DNA of 64,000 bases from Streptococcus pasteurianus (GCF_004843545.1 NZ_CP039457.1:462501-526500), one strand, 5' to 3'; positions 45,244 to 53,795 are shown, numbered from the stretch's first letter. Notes: generated by a model from the sequence alone, not told the origin. Program-made: numbers and translations.

Positions 45244-45423
45244 TTAACGTATTTTAACCTCCTTAGGTATAACAATCATAAGAATGATATATGCAATAAT
45301 GATTTTTGGAAAAACAAAAACCGTTACAGTAAATAGTAATCTTACTATTTTAGCGTCTACATTAAAACACTTTGCTAAACCACCACAAACCCCCAAAAAA
45401 TTTTCCCTTTTCTTATTCTACAT
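45244..45423 (-). pseudogene. PspC-domain small membrane protein with stop at codon 2
   Basis: From ATG 45423 the frame is M-stop-NKKRENFLGVCGGLAKCFNV, then DAKIVRLLFTVTVFVFPK and IIIAYIILMIVIPKEV, a PspC domain (G-V-C-G-G-L-A...Y-I-I-L-x-I-V-I-P) of about 58 residues. The second codon is TAG. Either the gene is inactivated, or an alternative start is used. It begins three bases after the permease gene's stop and was probably the last gene of that leftward operon. Confidence 0.65.
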
Positions 45424-45426
45424 AGT

Positions 45427-46176
45427 TTATTCATTAGCCGTTTTCCTTTGTCTATGGTTTAAATTTTTTAATAAGATAGCTGAGATACAACCACATAAAA
45501 TCAATATTCCCAAACTACAAATATAATCCTGAATAGTTGTTTCGTAATACCCCGAAATACCAAATATTGCTGTGATAGGATAAAAAGTTTTCAGGGTATT
45601 CGACATACTCATAAATAATCCAGCAAATGAATAGATTTCTGCTAAAAGTAGAGCCAACCAATAACTTTTCTTTAGATATGGCACGATTGCAATAATAGGG
45701 GAAACGGCAAAAAATACACCAATGCCTTCTAATAAGTACATTTTTAAAAATTCACTAAACATTGCCATAGATAAATCAGAGAAATGCAAAATAGCTTCTG
45801 TTACAAATGTAATCATAAAAAGTAACAAATACACCAGCATACTAAATACCAATGCAACAATCATTTTTGCAGTTGTCAATTTTGTTTCATTTACTGGAAT
45901 CAAACGTAAAGATTTTAATGTATCGTCTTGTTCCTCACGACAAATCATATAACTCCCCAAAAGAGCAATTACGGCTGGAAGAACGAACATAGTCGCCCAG
46001 ACTTGTGTAATTGTCATATACCAGCCAGCCATAGCTGTTGTTAACTGTTCTTCAGATACTGTTGTCACCCCGCTTATCAAAACAGTTACAGCGATTAAGA
46101 TTGTTGAAAAGATAGTAAACATAATAATATTGGAACGGCGGAGTTTTTGAAATTCTGCCCATAAAAGTATTCTCAT
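45427..46176 (-). CDS. Lantibiotic-immunity type ABC permease (MutG/CprC-like)
   Basis: A 249-residue membrane protein with six helices (IIMFTIFSTILIAVTVLISG; WATMFVLPAVIALLGSYMIC; MIVALVFSMLVYLLLFMITF; GIGVFFAVSPIIAIVPYL; ALLLAEIYSFAGLFMSMSNT; DYICSLGILILCGCISAIL) and the E-F-Q-K-L-R-R-S-N start typical of lantibiotic-protection permeases. It is the second of two permeases in the order ATPase-permease-permease, preceded by kinase and regulator genes. Such sets (Nis/SpaFEG, CprABC) expel lantibiotics from the membrane; no lantibiotic gene is present. Confidence 0.85.
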   Translation of the reverse strand: MRILLWAEFQKLRRSNIIMFTIFSTILIAVTVLISGVTTVSEEQLTTAMAGWYMTITQVWATMFVLPAVIALLGSYMICREEQDDTLKSLRLIPVNETKLTTAKMIVALVFSMLVYLLLFMITFVTEAILHFSDLSMAMFSEFLKMYLLEGIGVFFAVSPIIAIVPYLKKSYWLALLLAEIYSFAGLFMSMSNTLKTFYPITAIFGISGYYETTIQDYICSLGILILCGCISAILLKNLNHRQRKTANE

Positions 46177-46185
46177 TTTTCCACC

Positions 46186-46929
46186 TTACTTTCTCGTGCT
46201 TAATTTGATTTTAGCAAGTAAAGTAGAAGCAATTCCCCATACACAAATGCTTAAAAGTGCTAATGGCACATTATTTTGTGGAAGTGACAATCCTAAAATT
46301 GCTTCATTTCTTGCAATAATAACGCTGATACAAGATAGTGGGTGTAGACAAGAATTTATCGGTGTGATTAAAAATCCAGCAAATACATAAATCAATGTAA
46401 TGCAAAGAGGGAAAATATATCCTTTTTGTGAAGAAGATATTGCTAAAATGGGTAGTATTGCAAATGATGTCAAAACAGCAATTTCCAGACACCTTTCCAA
46501 CAAAAACAAAACACTGCTCCATTCAAATACTACATAGTTCGGAATGACACTAAACAGTACAGAAGCAAATGCTGTAATAAGCATAAAACAAACGGAATAA
46601 ATCAATACAACGAAAAATTTACTGAAAAAATATCCCATTTTACTTACTGGCACAATCCAAAGTTGTTTTAGCATATCATACCTATTTTCATCATGCATAA
46701 GCATTGTGCTAAATAAGCCTAATATAAATGGCAGTATAATGAATAATGTACATCCAAATGCAGACCACTTATAAAATAGTCTAGGATCAATATTTGTCTG
46801 TCCCAAATAACCAAAATATAAAAATGCAAAGAATGGCATGACAAAAGCAGATAGTAACATCAACCAAATAAGTTTTTTACGACGCAACTTACAAAATTCA
46901 AGTTTAACCAGCTTAAGCAATACCCTCAC
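46186..46929 (-). CDS. Lantibiotic-immunity type ABC permease (MutE/CprB-like)
   Basis: A 247-residue membrane protein with six helices (LIWLMLLSAFVMPFFAFLYF; LFIILPFILGLFSTMLMHDE; FVVLIYSVCFMLITAFASVL; CLEIAVLTSFAILPILAISS; FPLCITLIYVFAGFLITPI; LALLSICVWGIASTLLAKI). Its start (KLVKLEFCKLRRKKLIWLML) matches the first permease of immunity transporters. It overlaps the ATPase gene by 17 bases and is followed after nine bases by the second permease. Confidence 0.85.
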   Translation of the reverse strand: MRVLLKLVKLEFCKLRRKKLIWLMLLSAFVMPFFAFLYFGYLGQTNIDPRLFYKWSAFGCTLFIILPFILGLFSTMLMHDENRYDMLKQLWIVPVSKMGYFFSKFFVVLIYSVCFMLITAFASVLFSVIPNYVVFEWSSVLFLLERCLEIAVLTSFAILPILAISSSQKGYIFPLCITLIYVFAGFLITPINSCLHPLSCISVIIARNEAILGLSLPQNNVPLALLSICVWGIASTLLAKIKLSTRK

Positions 46930-47836
46930 CCCCTGTAATCTTTTTGAAATAATCTTCTAAGGTATCATTACAAAGTCCAGAACTGATAACTGTTATATCT
47001 TCCATAACAAGAGCTTTATTAACTTCTCCCATATTCAATGTCGTGTCATAAATTTGCACCGTCTGTTCATCTTGAACTGAATAATCTTTCACATGAAATT
47101 GACGTTCTAATATCAGTATTGTTTTTGGAATGTCCGAAACTTGCAACGAAATATATTTCCTATTTCGCTTTTCTAACTCACTCATACTGCTTTCTTCTAA
47201 GAGAACACCTTTATCAATAATTCCTATGTCATCTGCAAGTACTGCTATTTCAGAAAGAATATGAGAAGAAATTAAAATTGTTTTTCCGTGTTCTACACTG
47301 AGCTTCTTTATGAAATCTCGTACTTCTGCAATTCCAATAGGGTCAAGCCCATTTGTTGGCTCGTCCAAAATTAACAATTCAGGGTCATGTAATATCGCAT
47401 TTGCAATACCTAAACGTTGTTTCATACCAAGAGAGTATTTTGCAAATGTCTTTTTGTCTTTATAGGGCAGACCTACAACTTCTAATGCGTGTTTAACAGC
47501 ATTAGGCGAAGCTGTTCCTCGTAATTTAGCAAAGATTTCTAAATTTTCTGTTCCAGTCAAATTGGGATAAAACCCCGGTGTTTCTATAATTGCACCAATT
47601 CGGGAATATATCCTTTTCTCATTTCCGTCTATATTTTTTCCAAAAACTTCTACATTTCCAGAAGTAGTTGTTGTCAATCCTAATATCATTTTCATTATGG
47701 TTGTTTTCCCAGCTCCGTTACGTCCCAGCAAGCCATAAATCCTACCTTTCTTTACAGTAAGATTAACCTTATTTACTACGGTTTGTTTTCCGTACTTTTT
47801 GGTTAATTGCTTTGTCTTTATCACAGTATCACTCAT
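46913..47836 (-). CDS. Lantibiotic-protection ABC ATPase (CprA/BcrA-like)
   Basis: A 307-residue ATPase: Walker A GRNGAGKTT near residue 38, signature YSLGMKQRLGIANAI, Walker B LLILDEPTNGLDP and LISSHILSEIA, with a C-terminal extension of about 90 residues seen in bacitracin/lantibiotic exporters. It is the first gene of the transporter operon, behind three 11-bp-spaced AAGGTT repeats and a TATACT -10. Its closest functional analogue by layout is CprABC of Clostridioides difficile with CprK/CprR. Confidence 0.9.
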   Translation of the reverse strand: MSDTVIKTKQLTKKYGKQTVVNKVNLTVKKGRIYGLLGRNGAGKTTIMKMILGLTTTTSGNVEVFGKNIDGNEKRIYSRIGAIIETPGFYPNLTGTENLEIFAKLRGTASPNAVKHALEVVGLPYKDKKTFAKYSLGMKQRLGIANAILHDPELLILDEPTNGLDPIGIAEVRDFIKKLSVEHGKTILISSHILSEIAVLADDIGIIDKGVLLEESSMSELEKRNRKYISLQVSDIPKTILILERQFHVKDYSVQDEQTVQIYDTTLNMGEVNKALVMEDITVISSGLCNDTLEDYFKKITGGEGIA

Positions 47837-47912
47837 ACAAATTTCCTCACTTTCTATTTACTGTTCTATCTAAGTGGCAATTTATTAGAATTACCACTTA
47901 CACCTAAATTAT

Positions 47913-47949
47913 AGTATATGAACCTTGCCAAAACCTTGCCGTAACCTTG
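47913..47949 (-). promoter_or_regulatory. Three 11-bp-phased direct repeats upstream of the immunity transporter promoter
   Basis: On the minus strand CAAGGTT occurs three times, at 47949, 47938 and 47927 reading leftward, exactly 11 bp apart, ending two bases before TATACT (47918-47913). One-turn direct repeats replacing the -35 are the normal site of OmpR-type activators, so the response regulator at 48908 should bind here. An inverted repeat TAAGTGG/CCACTTA lies just downstream (47870-47904). Confidence 0.7.
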
Positions 47950-47987
47950 TTTTTATCTTGCTTTCACAAAAAGAAAGCTCTGCATTT

Positions 47988-48905
47988 TTACAGAGCTTTT
48001 GGAAATGATAGGATAAATTCTGTTCCATGATTTAGAATACTATTTGCAGTAATTGTCCCTTTATGTGCGTTGAAAAGTTCCTTTGTAATTGCCAATCCTA
48101 GACCATTTCCTTTGGTAGAGCGAGAATTATCGCATTGATACAACCTTTCAAATATATGTGGCAATTTATCAGAAGCAATTCCTTTTCCATTATCTGTTAT
48201 AATAACTTTAATTCGTTGCTGATCTTTCAGAACTCGCAACATCATTTTGTTTCCCTCACTATGAACAATTATATTTTGTAAAAGATTGTTGATAATACGA
48301 GTGTATGCGTTTATATCAATTCGCACTTGATATTCTTCTTCTGGTATCTCAACCTTATATTCAAAATGACTATTTTCCAATATTAAAATCCAATCAGTCA
48401 TAATATTACGAGTCAATTCATTCAAATCTAAAATTTCAAAATGAAAAATCTGCTCCCCAGAGTCTAATTTTACCCATTCAAATAAGTGTTCTACAAAATG
48501 TTTAAGATGTTGTGCCTTTTCAGACGCAACATGAATATATTCGTCTTTTTCTTTGCCGATTACAATGTGACTTTCAACAGCTTCTAAATAACCGACTAAA
48601 GAAGCAAGTGGAGTTTTTACATCATGTGAAAGGCTTGTCATTAGTCGTTTGTACGCTTGCTCCGATTGCTTTTGATGAATGAGCTGTGATTGATTATTGA
48701 TTGCTATTTGATTTATATCATAACAAATCTGTTTAGTTATATCGTTTTCTTGTACTAGAATACGTCTGTTAAGGTTACCAGATTTTATGTCAACAAGCAC
48801 TTCTTTGATAAAAGAAATTTGCTCGTTAATATGATAAAGTTTATAAACAAGACAAGCGATTATTACAAGTGCTAAAACAAAGGCAATAAGCAGATAAGTA
48901 TTCAT
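47988..48905 (-). CDS. Sensor histidine kinase of the immunity system (CprK/NisK-like)
   Basis: A 305-residue kinase with one N-terminal membrane helix (YLLIAFVLALVIIACLVYKL), a HAMP-like linker, and the HisKA site in LMTSLSHDVKTPLASLVGYL. The ATPase boxes are NNLLQNIIVHSEGN, ITDNGKGIASDKLPHIFERL and GNGLGLAITKELF. Having no large outside domain, it probably senses the peptide with or through the membrane or transporter. Its start is two bases from the regulator's stop; the transporter operon starts about 150 bases downstream. Confidence 0.92.
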   Translation of the reverse strand: MNTYLLIAFVLALVIIACLVYKLYHINEQISFIKEVLVDIKSGNLNRRILVQENDITKQICYDINQIAINNQSQLIHQKQSEQAYKRLMTSLSHDVKTPLASLVGYLEAVESHIVIGKEKDEYIHVASEKAQHLKHFVEHLFEWVKLDSGEQIFHFEILDLNELTRNIMTDWILILENSHFEYKVEIPEEEYQVRIDINAYTRIINNLLQNIIVHSEGNKMMLRVLKDQQRIKVIITDNGKGIASDKLPHIFERLYQCDNSRSTKGNGLGLAITKELFNAHKGTITANSILNHGTEFILSFPKAL

Positions 48906-48907
48906 AA

Positions 48908-49606
48908 TTAAGCCTCCTTGTTAAAGCGGTAGCCAACCCCTCGTATCGTCAAAATATAAAAGGGGTGTTCTGGGTCTGCTTCAATCTTTTTCCTTAATTT
49001 GCTGATGAAAGACATTATATTGTTATCATCAAAAGCATAGTCGTCTTTCCATACTTGTGTATAAATCTGCTTTTTTGTAAATATTCGTCCCTTGTTAGAA
49101 GCAAGAAATGTAAGTAAATCAAATTCCTTGCTTGTAAGTTCAACAGAAATATTATTAACTAAAACAGTACGATTCACTTTATCAATTTTCATGCCTTTTA
49201 AAGTTATACAATCTTCTTCTGCAAATGTAGGATTTAAAGTCGTGTAACGTCGAATAAGTGAATTGACACGAGCCATAAGTTCCTTAATACTAAAAGGCTT
49301 TGTCAAATAATCGTCTGCTCCTAGACGCAGTCCAAAAACCTTATCGTCCTCACCACTTTTTGCTGTGAGTATTAGAACGGGAATATTACTTGTTTCCCTA
49401 ATTTTTTCTAAAACTTGAAACTCGTCTATATCAGGCATCATTACATCTAAAATAACAAGAGAAAATAAATTTTTATTTTCATCTATCAAACGTAAACCCT
49501 CTGTACCACCATTTGCCACCAAAGCTGACATTTCTTCTTGCTCTATACATTTTTTCATTAACGCACATAATTCTTTATCATCGTCTATAATCAAAACACT
49601 TCCCAT
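48908..49606 (-). CDS. OmpR/PhoB-type response regulator of the immunity system
   Basis: A 232-residue regulator: receiver with DDD at 8-10, phospho-Asp54 in LVILDVMMPD, and K106-region LTKPFSIKELMARV, then a winged helix (LTSKEFDLLTFLASNKGRIF; TIRGVGYRFNKE). ATG 49606 follows a GAGG-type site. It is encoded with its kinase and presumably activates the ABC genes through the AAGGTT repeats at 47913-47949. Confidence 0.93.
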   Translation of the reverse strand: MGSVLIIDDDKELCALMKKCIEQEEMSALVANGGTEGLRLIDENKNLFSLVILDVMMPDIDEFQVLEKIRETSNIPVLILTAKSGEDDKVFGLRLGADDYLTKPFSIKELMARVNSLIRRYTTLNPTFAEEDCITLKGMKIDKVNRTVLVNNISVELTSKEFDLLTFLASNKGRIFTKKQIYTQVWKDDYAFDDNNIMSFISKLRKKIEADPEHPFYILTIRGVGYRFNKEA

Positions 49607-49667
49607 GTTATAACTCCTCTTTGCATAGATTTTATCATAGCTTAATTTTCGTTAAAGTTTTTCAACA

Positions 49668-49891
49668 TTAAACTTTTGTCCTTTTTGTAATTTTATAAAT
49701 ATATTTTTCTGGTGTAGGGCGTTTATTTCCAAAATACTTTTTGAAATTTGCCTACACTTCTGGGTCGGTACTATTCATAGCTTCATCAATCATCGCTTCA
49801 ATATCAGATCGTACATCAGCCAATGAAACACCGCCAGCCTTTGCACCTGCTTTCAAGGCTTTTTTAATATCTCGTTTTTTAGTGCTAACAT
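49668..49891 (-). pseudogene. Small mobile-element gene remnant
   Basis: After ATG 49891 a one-base shift is needed to read VSTKKRDIKKALKAGAKAGG, then VSLADVRSDIEAMIDEAMNS, a TAG at 49752-49754, and ANFKKYFGNKRPTPEKYIYK to a TAA at 49668. So it has a frameshift at the start and an in-frame stop. I do not recognise the family. Position between the regulator and an XRE gene suggests an accessory element gene. Confidence 0.5.
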
Positions 49892-49907
49892 GGTATCACT
49901 CCTAAAT

Positions 49908-50108
49908 TCAATCGTCTATTACTGTGAAAACTTCTTCAATCGTTACATGAAACGTCTTTGCAATATTCCAAGCCAATACGAGAGAGGGATTGTATCGTCC
50001 TTTTTCAAGATTACCAATCGTTTCTCGTCGAACACCGACTGCTTTTGCTAAGTCGTCTTGTTTCATATCATATCTTGCCCTAAATTCTTTAATTCTGTTC
50101 TTAATCAT
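49908..50108 (-). CDS. XRE-family small transcriptional regulator
   Basis: A 66-residue helix-turn-helix protein (MIKNRIKEFRARYDMKQDDL; AKAVGVRRETIGNLEKGRYN; LAWNIAKTFHVTIEEVF) of the YozG/Cro-like group common on conjugative elements. I choose ATG 50108, after GAGGTGG; an upstream extension is possible but lacks a ribosome site. An 11-bp inverted repeat upstream is a likely autoregulatory operator. Confidence 0.88.
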   Translation of the reverse strand: MIKNRIKEFRARYDMKQDDLAKAVGVRRETIGNLEKGRYNPSLVLAWNIAKTFHVTIEEVFTVIDD

Positions 50109-50123
50109 TGTCCACCTCAAAAT

Positions 50124-50160
50124 GCGGTATATTTCCAACATTACGATAAAAATATACCGC
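50124..50160. promoter_or_regulatory. Inverted repeat upstream of the XRE gene
   Basis: GCGGTATATTT (50124-50134) and AAATATACCGC (50150-50160) form perfect 11-bp arms with a 15-bp centre, placed 16 bases before the XRE start: a good candidate operator for that protein. Confidence 0.6.
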
Positions 50161-50195
50161 GCAAAAGAAAATAAGTCAATAAATGAATGGTTTGA

Positions 50196-50520
50196 TTAAC
50201 CTACAATCTTCCAGTTACTATCCTTATGAAGTATCAATTCATATTGTGAAATCTGTTCTGCTTTTGTCAGGTTGTCTAAATATTTCACGGATACGTTCAC
50301 TTTGATATTCTCGCTGCACCGGTTCCATCACATTTTCTCCCACATAATAGGCAAGTTCTTTCTCTGTTGCGGTTGGATATAACTTAAAGAACGTTTCTAA
50401 AAATGCGGTAGTGTCGCTAACTGTATCAGCGTCCACCTGACTGTCATTTTCTACTGCCTTGGGCTCATAGTCTGATGTTTCCATCATAGGCGCTAGGGTT
50501 GGATTTTGTACGATAATCAT
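50196..50520 (-). pseudogene. tcpC: tcpC (Tn916 Orf13-like), C-terminal remnant
   Basis: The frame from 50520 reads VQNPTLAPMMETSDYEPK, then ATAFLETFFKLYPTATEKEL and YYVGENVMEPVQRE. A deletion with frameshift then joins NIKVNVSVKYLDNLTKAEQI and SQYELILHKDSNWKIVG followed by the stop. Both parts match consecutive portions of TcpC, the VirB8-like membrane protein of Tn916-type transfer machinery. The N-terminal membrane half and about 20 residues in the middle are missing. Confidence 0.75.
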
Positions 50521-50537
50521 ATCAAAATATCATACCT

Positions 50538-50795
50538 ATGACTTTATATACAATGATGATAATGGGGGCAACTCCGTTGTATGAGTCATCAAAAATGACT
50601 TTACAAAGCTTAGATGATGAAAAATGGGTCTTAAAAATAACAAGTCTTATTAATGTTTCAAGTGTGTTGGTATTGCTAGTAATACAATTATTAGGTATTC
50701 AGACCTACTATACACTTTACTTTGTTTATGGGCTAAGCTTATTAATTCTTAGTTATAGTTTTATTAAGAGACGTCAGACTAGAGATAACTTGTAA
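50538..50795 (+). pseudogene. C-terminal fragment of a membrane transporter
   Basis: An 85-residue frame with two hydrophobic helices (VLVLLVIQLLGIQTYYTLYF; LYFVYGLSLLILSYSFI) preceded by MGATPLYESSKMTLQSLDDE, which looks like the last loop and helices of an MFS-type carrier rather than a complete protein. No good ribosome site is present. It marks the right edge of the mobile-element remnant. The family assignment is weak. Confidence 0.35.
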
Positions 50796-50872
50796 CTTAG
50801 GAGTTGGTTTTTTAGAATTTTTTAAGATTCTGTAATCCATATATTTTATACATTGTAACTTAAGTTTTGAGT

Positions 50873-50915
50873 AAAAAAACGAACAATCTTAGAATTCTAA
50901 GATTGTTCGTTTTTT
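50873..50915. terminator. Perfect bidirectional terminator before mntH
   Basis: AAAAAACGAACAATCTTAGA and its exact complement meet at GAATTC with A and T runs at the ends; it works in both directions. Confidence 0.9.
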
Positions 50916-50927
50916 ATTTAATTTTAT

Positions 50928-52268
50928 TTAGAACAAATCAATGATGAGTTTTAAATTGAGCAGTGTTAATACAATAGCGACGAGATAGCCGAGAATAGTG
51001 TTCCATTTGGCATTGACAAATTCTCCCATAAGTTTGCGGTTTGATGTGAAATAAACCAATGGAAAGATTGAAAATGGCAAAGCTACCGATAGAAAAACTT
51101 GTGAGTAAACAATGAGTTGGTCAAGGACGCTTTCGCGACTACCATAGAGCATAGCCACAATCATAACGGGAGCAAGAGCAGCCAAACGCGTCACCAAACG
51201 GATAATCCATTGTGGTAAATGGAGTTTCAAAAAGCCTTCCATGACAATTTGTCCAGTTAGTGTGCCTGTAATGGTTGAATTTTGCCCACTAGCAAGCAAA
51301 GCGATAGCAAATAAAGTTGATAGAGCAGCACTAGCAACACTACCTGCAATTTCAGAATTTTGAAGAGCGTCATACATTTGTGAAAATGCGTCGATTTCAC
51401 TAGCATGTCCATAAAAGAGCGAAGCTCCTAGAATGAGCAATAGGGAATTAACCACAAAAGCAAGCGAGAGTTGAATATTGGAATCCCAAGTCATGAAACG
51501 CACAGCTTGTTTAATGGAATTTTGACTCTTATAATTAACTTTTCGAGTTTGTGAGATAGAAGAGTGGAGATAAAGATTATGTGGCATAACCGTCGCCCCA
51601 ATAATCCCCAAAGCTAATGTCAATTTACTATTAACGCCACTTTGTTTTAAATCTAAAATCGACGCATTAGGGAGATAACCATGCAAAATTCCTGAAAGAC
51701 TTGGCTTTGATAAGATGACCAAGTAAAGGAAAATAATCAAAATCGTTGCAATCAAGGTCGATACGATAGCCTCAATTTTACGGAATCCCAATTTCATCAA
51801 AGATAAGAGAATAAAGACATCTAAAATCGTGATGAAAATCGAGAATAACAAAGACCAACCAAAAAGTAAATGAAGAGCGATTCCAGAACCAATGACTTCA
51901 GCCAAATCTGTCGCCATTAATGCTAATTCAATCACAATAAAAAGTAAGTAACGGAGTTTCTTTGGCAAATGCGCAGCTGTTGCCTGAGCCAAATCCAATC
52001 TGGTCACGATACCTAATTTCCCGGCCATTTGCTGTAATTGCATCGCAATCAAAGATGAGACAAGGATAACAGACAAAAGCAGGTATTTATAAGTTGCTCC
52101 GCCGACAACGCTGGTAATCCAGTTACCAGGGTCCATATAGCCAACGGCCACCAGAGCTCCTGGTCCAATAAAAGCTCTAAGGGTACGCCAAAATGAGGCA
52201 TTTTTTGGGACAGCAATACTTTGATTAACTTCACTGAGTGATTTTTGGTAATGTGTAGAAGTTTCCAA
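50928..52268 (-). CDS. mntH: Nramp-type Mn2+/Fe2+ transporter
   Basis: A 446-residue proton-coupled divalent-metal importer with about eleven helices. Diagnostic motifs are MDPGNW (first helix, D-P-G-N) near residue 45, [11 protein letters not shown] (sixth helix, metal-binding M-P-H) near residue 230 and [20 protein letters not shown]. The start is TTG 52268, after AGAGG, because no ATG is available before the first helix; an extended -10 TGCTATAAT lies upstream (about 52304-52312). DtxR/MntR-type control is likely, though I see no clear box. Monocistronic. Confidence 0.94.
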   Translation of the reverse strand: METSTHYQKSLSEVNQSIAVPKNASFWRTLRAFIGPGALVAVGYMDPGNWITSVVGGATYKYLLLSVILVSSLIAMQLQQMAGKLGIVTRLDLAQATAAHLPKKLRYLLFIVIELALMATDLAEVIGSGIALHLLFGWSLLFSIFITILDVFILLSLMKLGFRKIEAIVSTLIATILIIFLYLVILSKPSLSGILHGYLPNASILDLKQSGVNSKLTLALGIIGATVMPHNLYLHSSISQTRKVNYKSQNSIKQAVRFMTWDSNIQLSLAFVVNSLLLILGASLFYGHASEIDAFSQMYDALQNSEIAGSVASAALSTLFAIALLASGQNSTITGTLTGQIVMEGFLKLHLPQWIIRLVTRLAALAPVMIVAMLYGSRESVLDQLIVYSQVFLSVALPFSIFPLVYFTSNRKLMGEFVNAKWNTILGYLVAIVLTLLNLKLIIDLF

Positions 52269-52350
52269 GGCACTACCTCTTTTCTAAATCTCTTATTAAT
52301 GCCTATTATAGCAGAAAATTTTAAAAAATAAATCATGTTTAATTAAAAAA

Positions 52351-53001
52351 TTAATCATGGTTAAAAATGAATGAAATCAGGTATCCTAAAAACAAAAATG
52401 GCACAAAGGGAATTCGTTTATTTGTCTGGAAAAAGTAGTAAATAATACCTGAAAGAGAGCCAAGTTCGATAATCCATAAAATGGTTTGAACGTCAAGAAG
52501 CAGACTCAAACTGGCAAGGTAGAAAAAATCACCGCTACCGATTTTCAAATCAATCAGCTCTGCCATTATCCCAAAAGCCAAAAGAATAATAGCTAGCGCA
52601 TTAATCGGCGTGACAAAAAGCAAAAAAATACTTGGAAGGAGCCAAACCAACAGTGGAAACTCTTGACGTTTCAAGTCATAAAGACTAAGCGTTGTGCTAA
52701 AAAACAAGATAAAAACTTGGTCGAGTGAGAGAAGTGCGCAATAGTAAAGTACGACAATGACCCCAAAATAAAGTTCTAACAGTCCATACCAGAAAGGAAT
52801 TTTGGTGTGGCAAAAACGACAACGTGAATGATTTATCAGTTGAGAAAAAATAGGAATCAAATCACGAATGGCAAGTTGTTTTCCACAAGAATCACAGTGA
52901 CTGGCAGGAAAAATGATTGATTTTTCAGGAAATCGATCAACGATTAAACTGAGAAAAGAAGCAATAGAAGCCCCTAGAAAAAAGAATAATAAAATGTCCA
53001 T
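52351..53001 (-). CDS. comC: Prepilin peptidase (A24 family, competence type)
   Basis: A 216-residue polytopic membrane aspartyl protease that cleaves and often methylates type IV prepilin-like proteins such as ComGC. It has the zinc cysteines CDSCG and CRFC (residues about 36-66), the first catalytic Asp in LYDLKRQEFP and the second in DLKIGSGDFFYLA (G-x-G-D). Streptococcal copies serve the competence pseudopilus. The same symbol comC is used for the pneumococcal peptide pheromone, which this is not; pilD or cilC are alternatives. Confidence 0.92.
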   Translation of the reverse strand: MDILLFFFLGASIASFLSLIVDRFPEKSIIFPASHCDSCGKQLAIRDLIPIFSQLINHSRCRFCHTKIPFWYGLLELYFGVIVVLYYCALLSLDQVFILFFSTTLSLYDLKRQEFPLLVWLLPSIFLLFVTPINALAIILLAFGIMAELIDLKIGSGDFFYLASLSLLLDVQTILWIIELGSLSGIIYYFFQTNKRIPFVPFLFLGYLISFIFNHD

Positions 53002-53043
53002 ACTAGTTTATTCGAAAAATAATTAAAAAAGTGAGCATATTAT

Positions 53044-53072
53044 TTGCTCTTTATTTAGAATTATTCTAAAAT
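53044..53072 (+). promoter_or_regulatory. dpr promoter with perfect PerR box
   Basis: TTGCTC (53044-53049), 17 bp, TAAAAT (53067-53072). Between and overlapping them is TTAGAATTATTCTAA (53055-53069), a complete match to the PerR consensus TTAnAATnATTnTAA. This predicts peroxide-induced transcription of dpr. Confidence 0.82.
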
Positions 53073-53130
53073 AGGATTGTAACGTAAAGGATAAGAAATC
53101 CTAAAATGTCATTTGACGAGGAGGTTTACT

Positions 53131-53661
53131 ATGACTCAAACAATCACTGAAAACATTTACGCATCTGTAACACATAATATTTCACAAAAATCAACTGCTA
53201 AAAATGCCAAAACAAAAGCCGTTCTTAACCAAGCGGTTGCTGATTTGTCAAAAGCTGCCTCAATTGTTCACCAAGTTCATTGGTACATGCGTGGAGCAGG
53301 CTTCTATTATCTGCATCCAAAAATGGACGAATTGATGGATGGTCTTAACGCTTCATTGGACGAAATGAGCGAACGTTTGATTACAATCGGTGGTGCTCCA
53401 TATTCAACATTGAAAGAATTTGATGAAAATTCTAAGTTAGATGAAACAACTGGTTCATTTGACAAAACAATGGACGAACATTTGGCACGTTTGGTTGACG
53501 TTTATACTTATTTGTCAGCACTTTACCAAGTTGGGCTTGATGTTACTGACGAAGAAGGTGACGCACCTTCTAACGATATTTTCACAGCTGCCCAAGCAGA
53601 CGCTGAAAAGACAATCTGGATGCTTCAAGCCGAACGCGGACAAGCACCAGGAATCAAATAA
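53131..53661 (+). CDS. dpr: Dps-like peroxide resistance protein
   Basis: A 176-residue ferritin-like protein forming 12-mers that store iron and block Fenton chemistry. The inter-subunit ferroxidase residues are seen in [20 protein letters not shown] (His, His) and [18 protein letters not shown] (Asp, Glu). The Dpr-type N-terminal extension (about 28 residues) is present. ATG 53131 follows GAGGAGG. It is regulated by the PerR box in its promoter and ends in a terminator. Confidence 0.95.
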   Translation: MTQTITENIYASVTHNISQKSTAKNAKTKAVLNQAVADLSKAASIVHQVHWYMRGAGFYYLHPKMDELMDGLNASLDEMSERLITIGGAPYSTLKEFDENSKLDETTGSFDKTMDEHLARLVDVYTYLSALYQVGLDVTDEEGDAPSNDIFTAAQADAEKTIWMLQAERGQAPGIK

Positions 53662-53675
53662 TTTTCAAAATAGAT

Positions 53676-53701
53676 AAAAAAACGTCCACTGGACGTTTTT
53701 T
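53676..53701 (+). terminator. Terminator of dpr
   Basis: AAAAAACGTCC-act-GGACGTTTTTT. A second hairpin AAGCAGGTC-gcat-GACCTGCTT lies at 53721-53744 with four T. Confidence 0.85.
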
Positions 53702-53795
53702 CACTCGCCTAGAAACAAGAAAGCAGGTCGCATGACCTGCTTTTAGTTTATGTTGAAAGTATATGAGAAACAGAGAAACCGATTGCATATTCTTA

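Noticed and set aside
45284..45526. Rightward 80-codon open frame
   Set aside because: It is antisense to the PspC-domain remnant and the end of the permease, with no ribosome site.
52320..52360. MntR/SloR box upstream of mntH
   Set aside because: Only a loose AT-rich near-palindrome (TTTAATTAAAAAATTAAT) is present, too weak to call.
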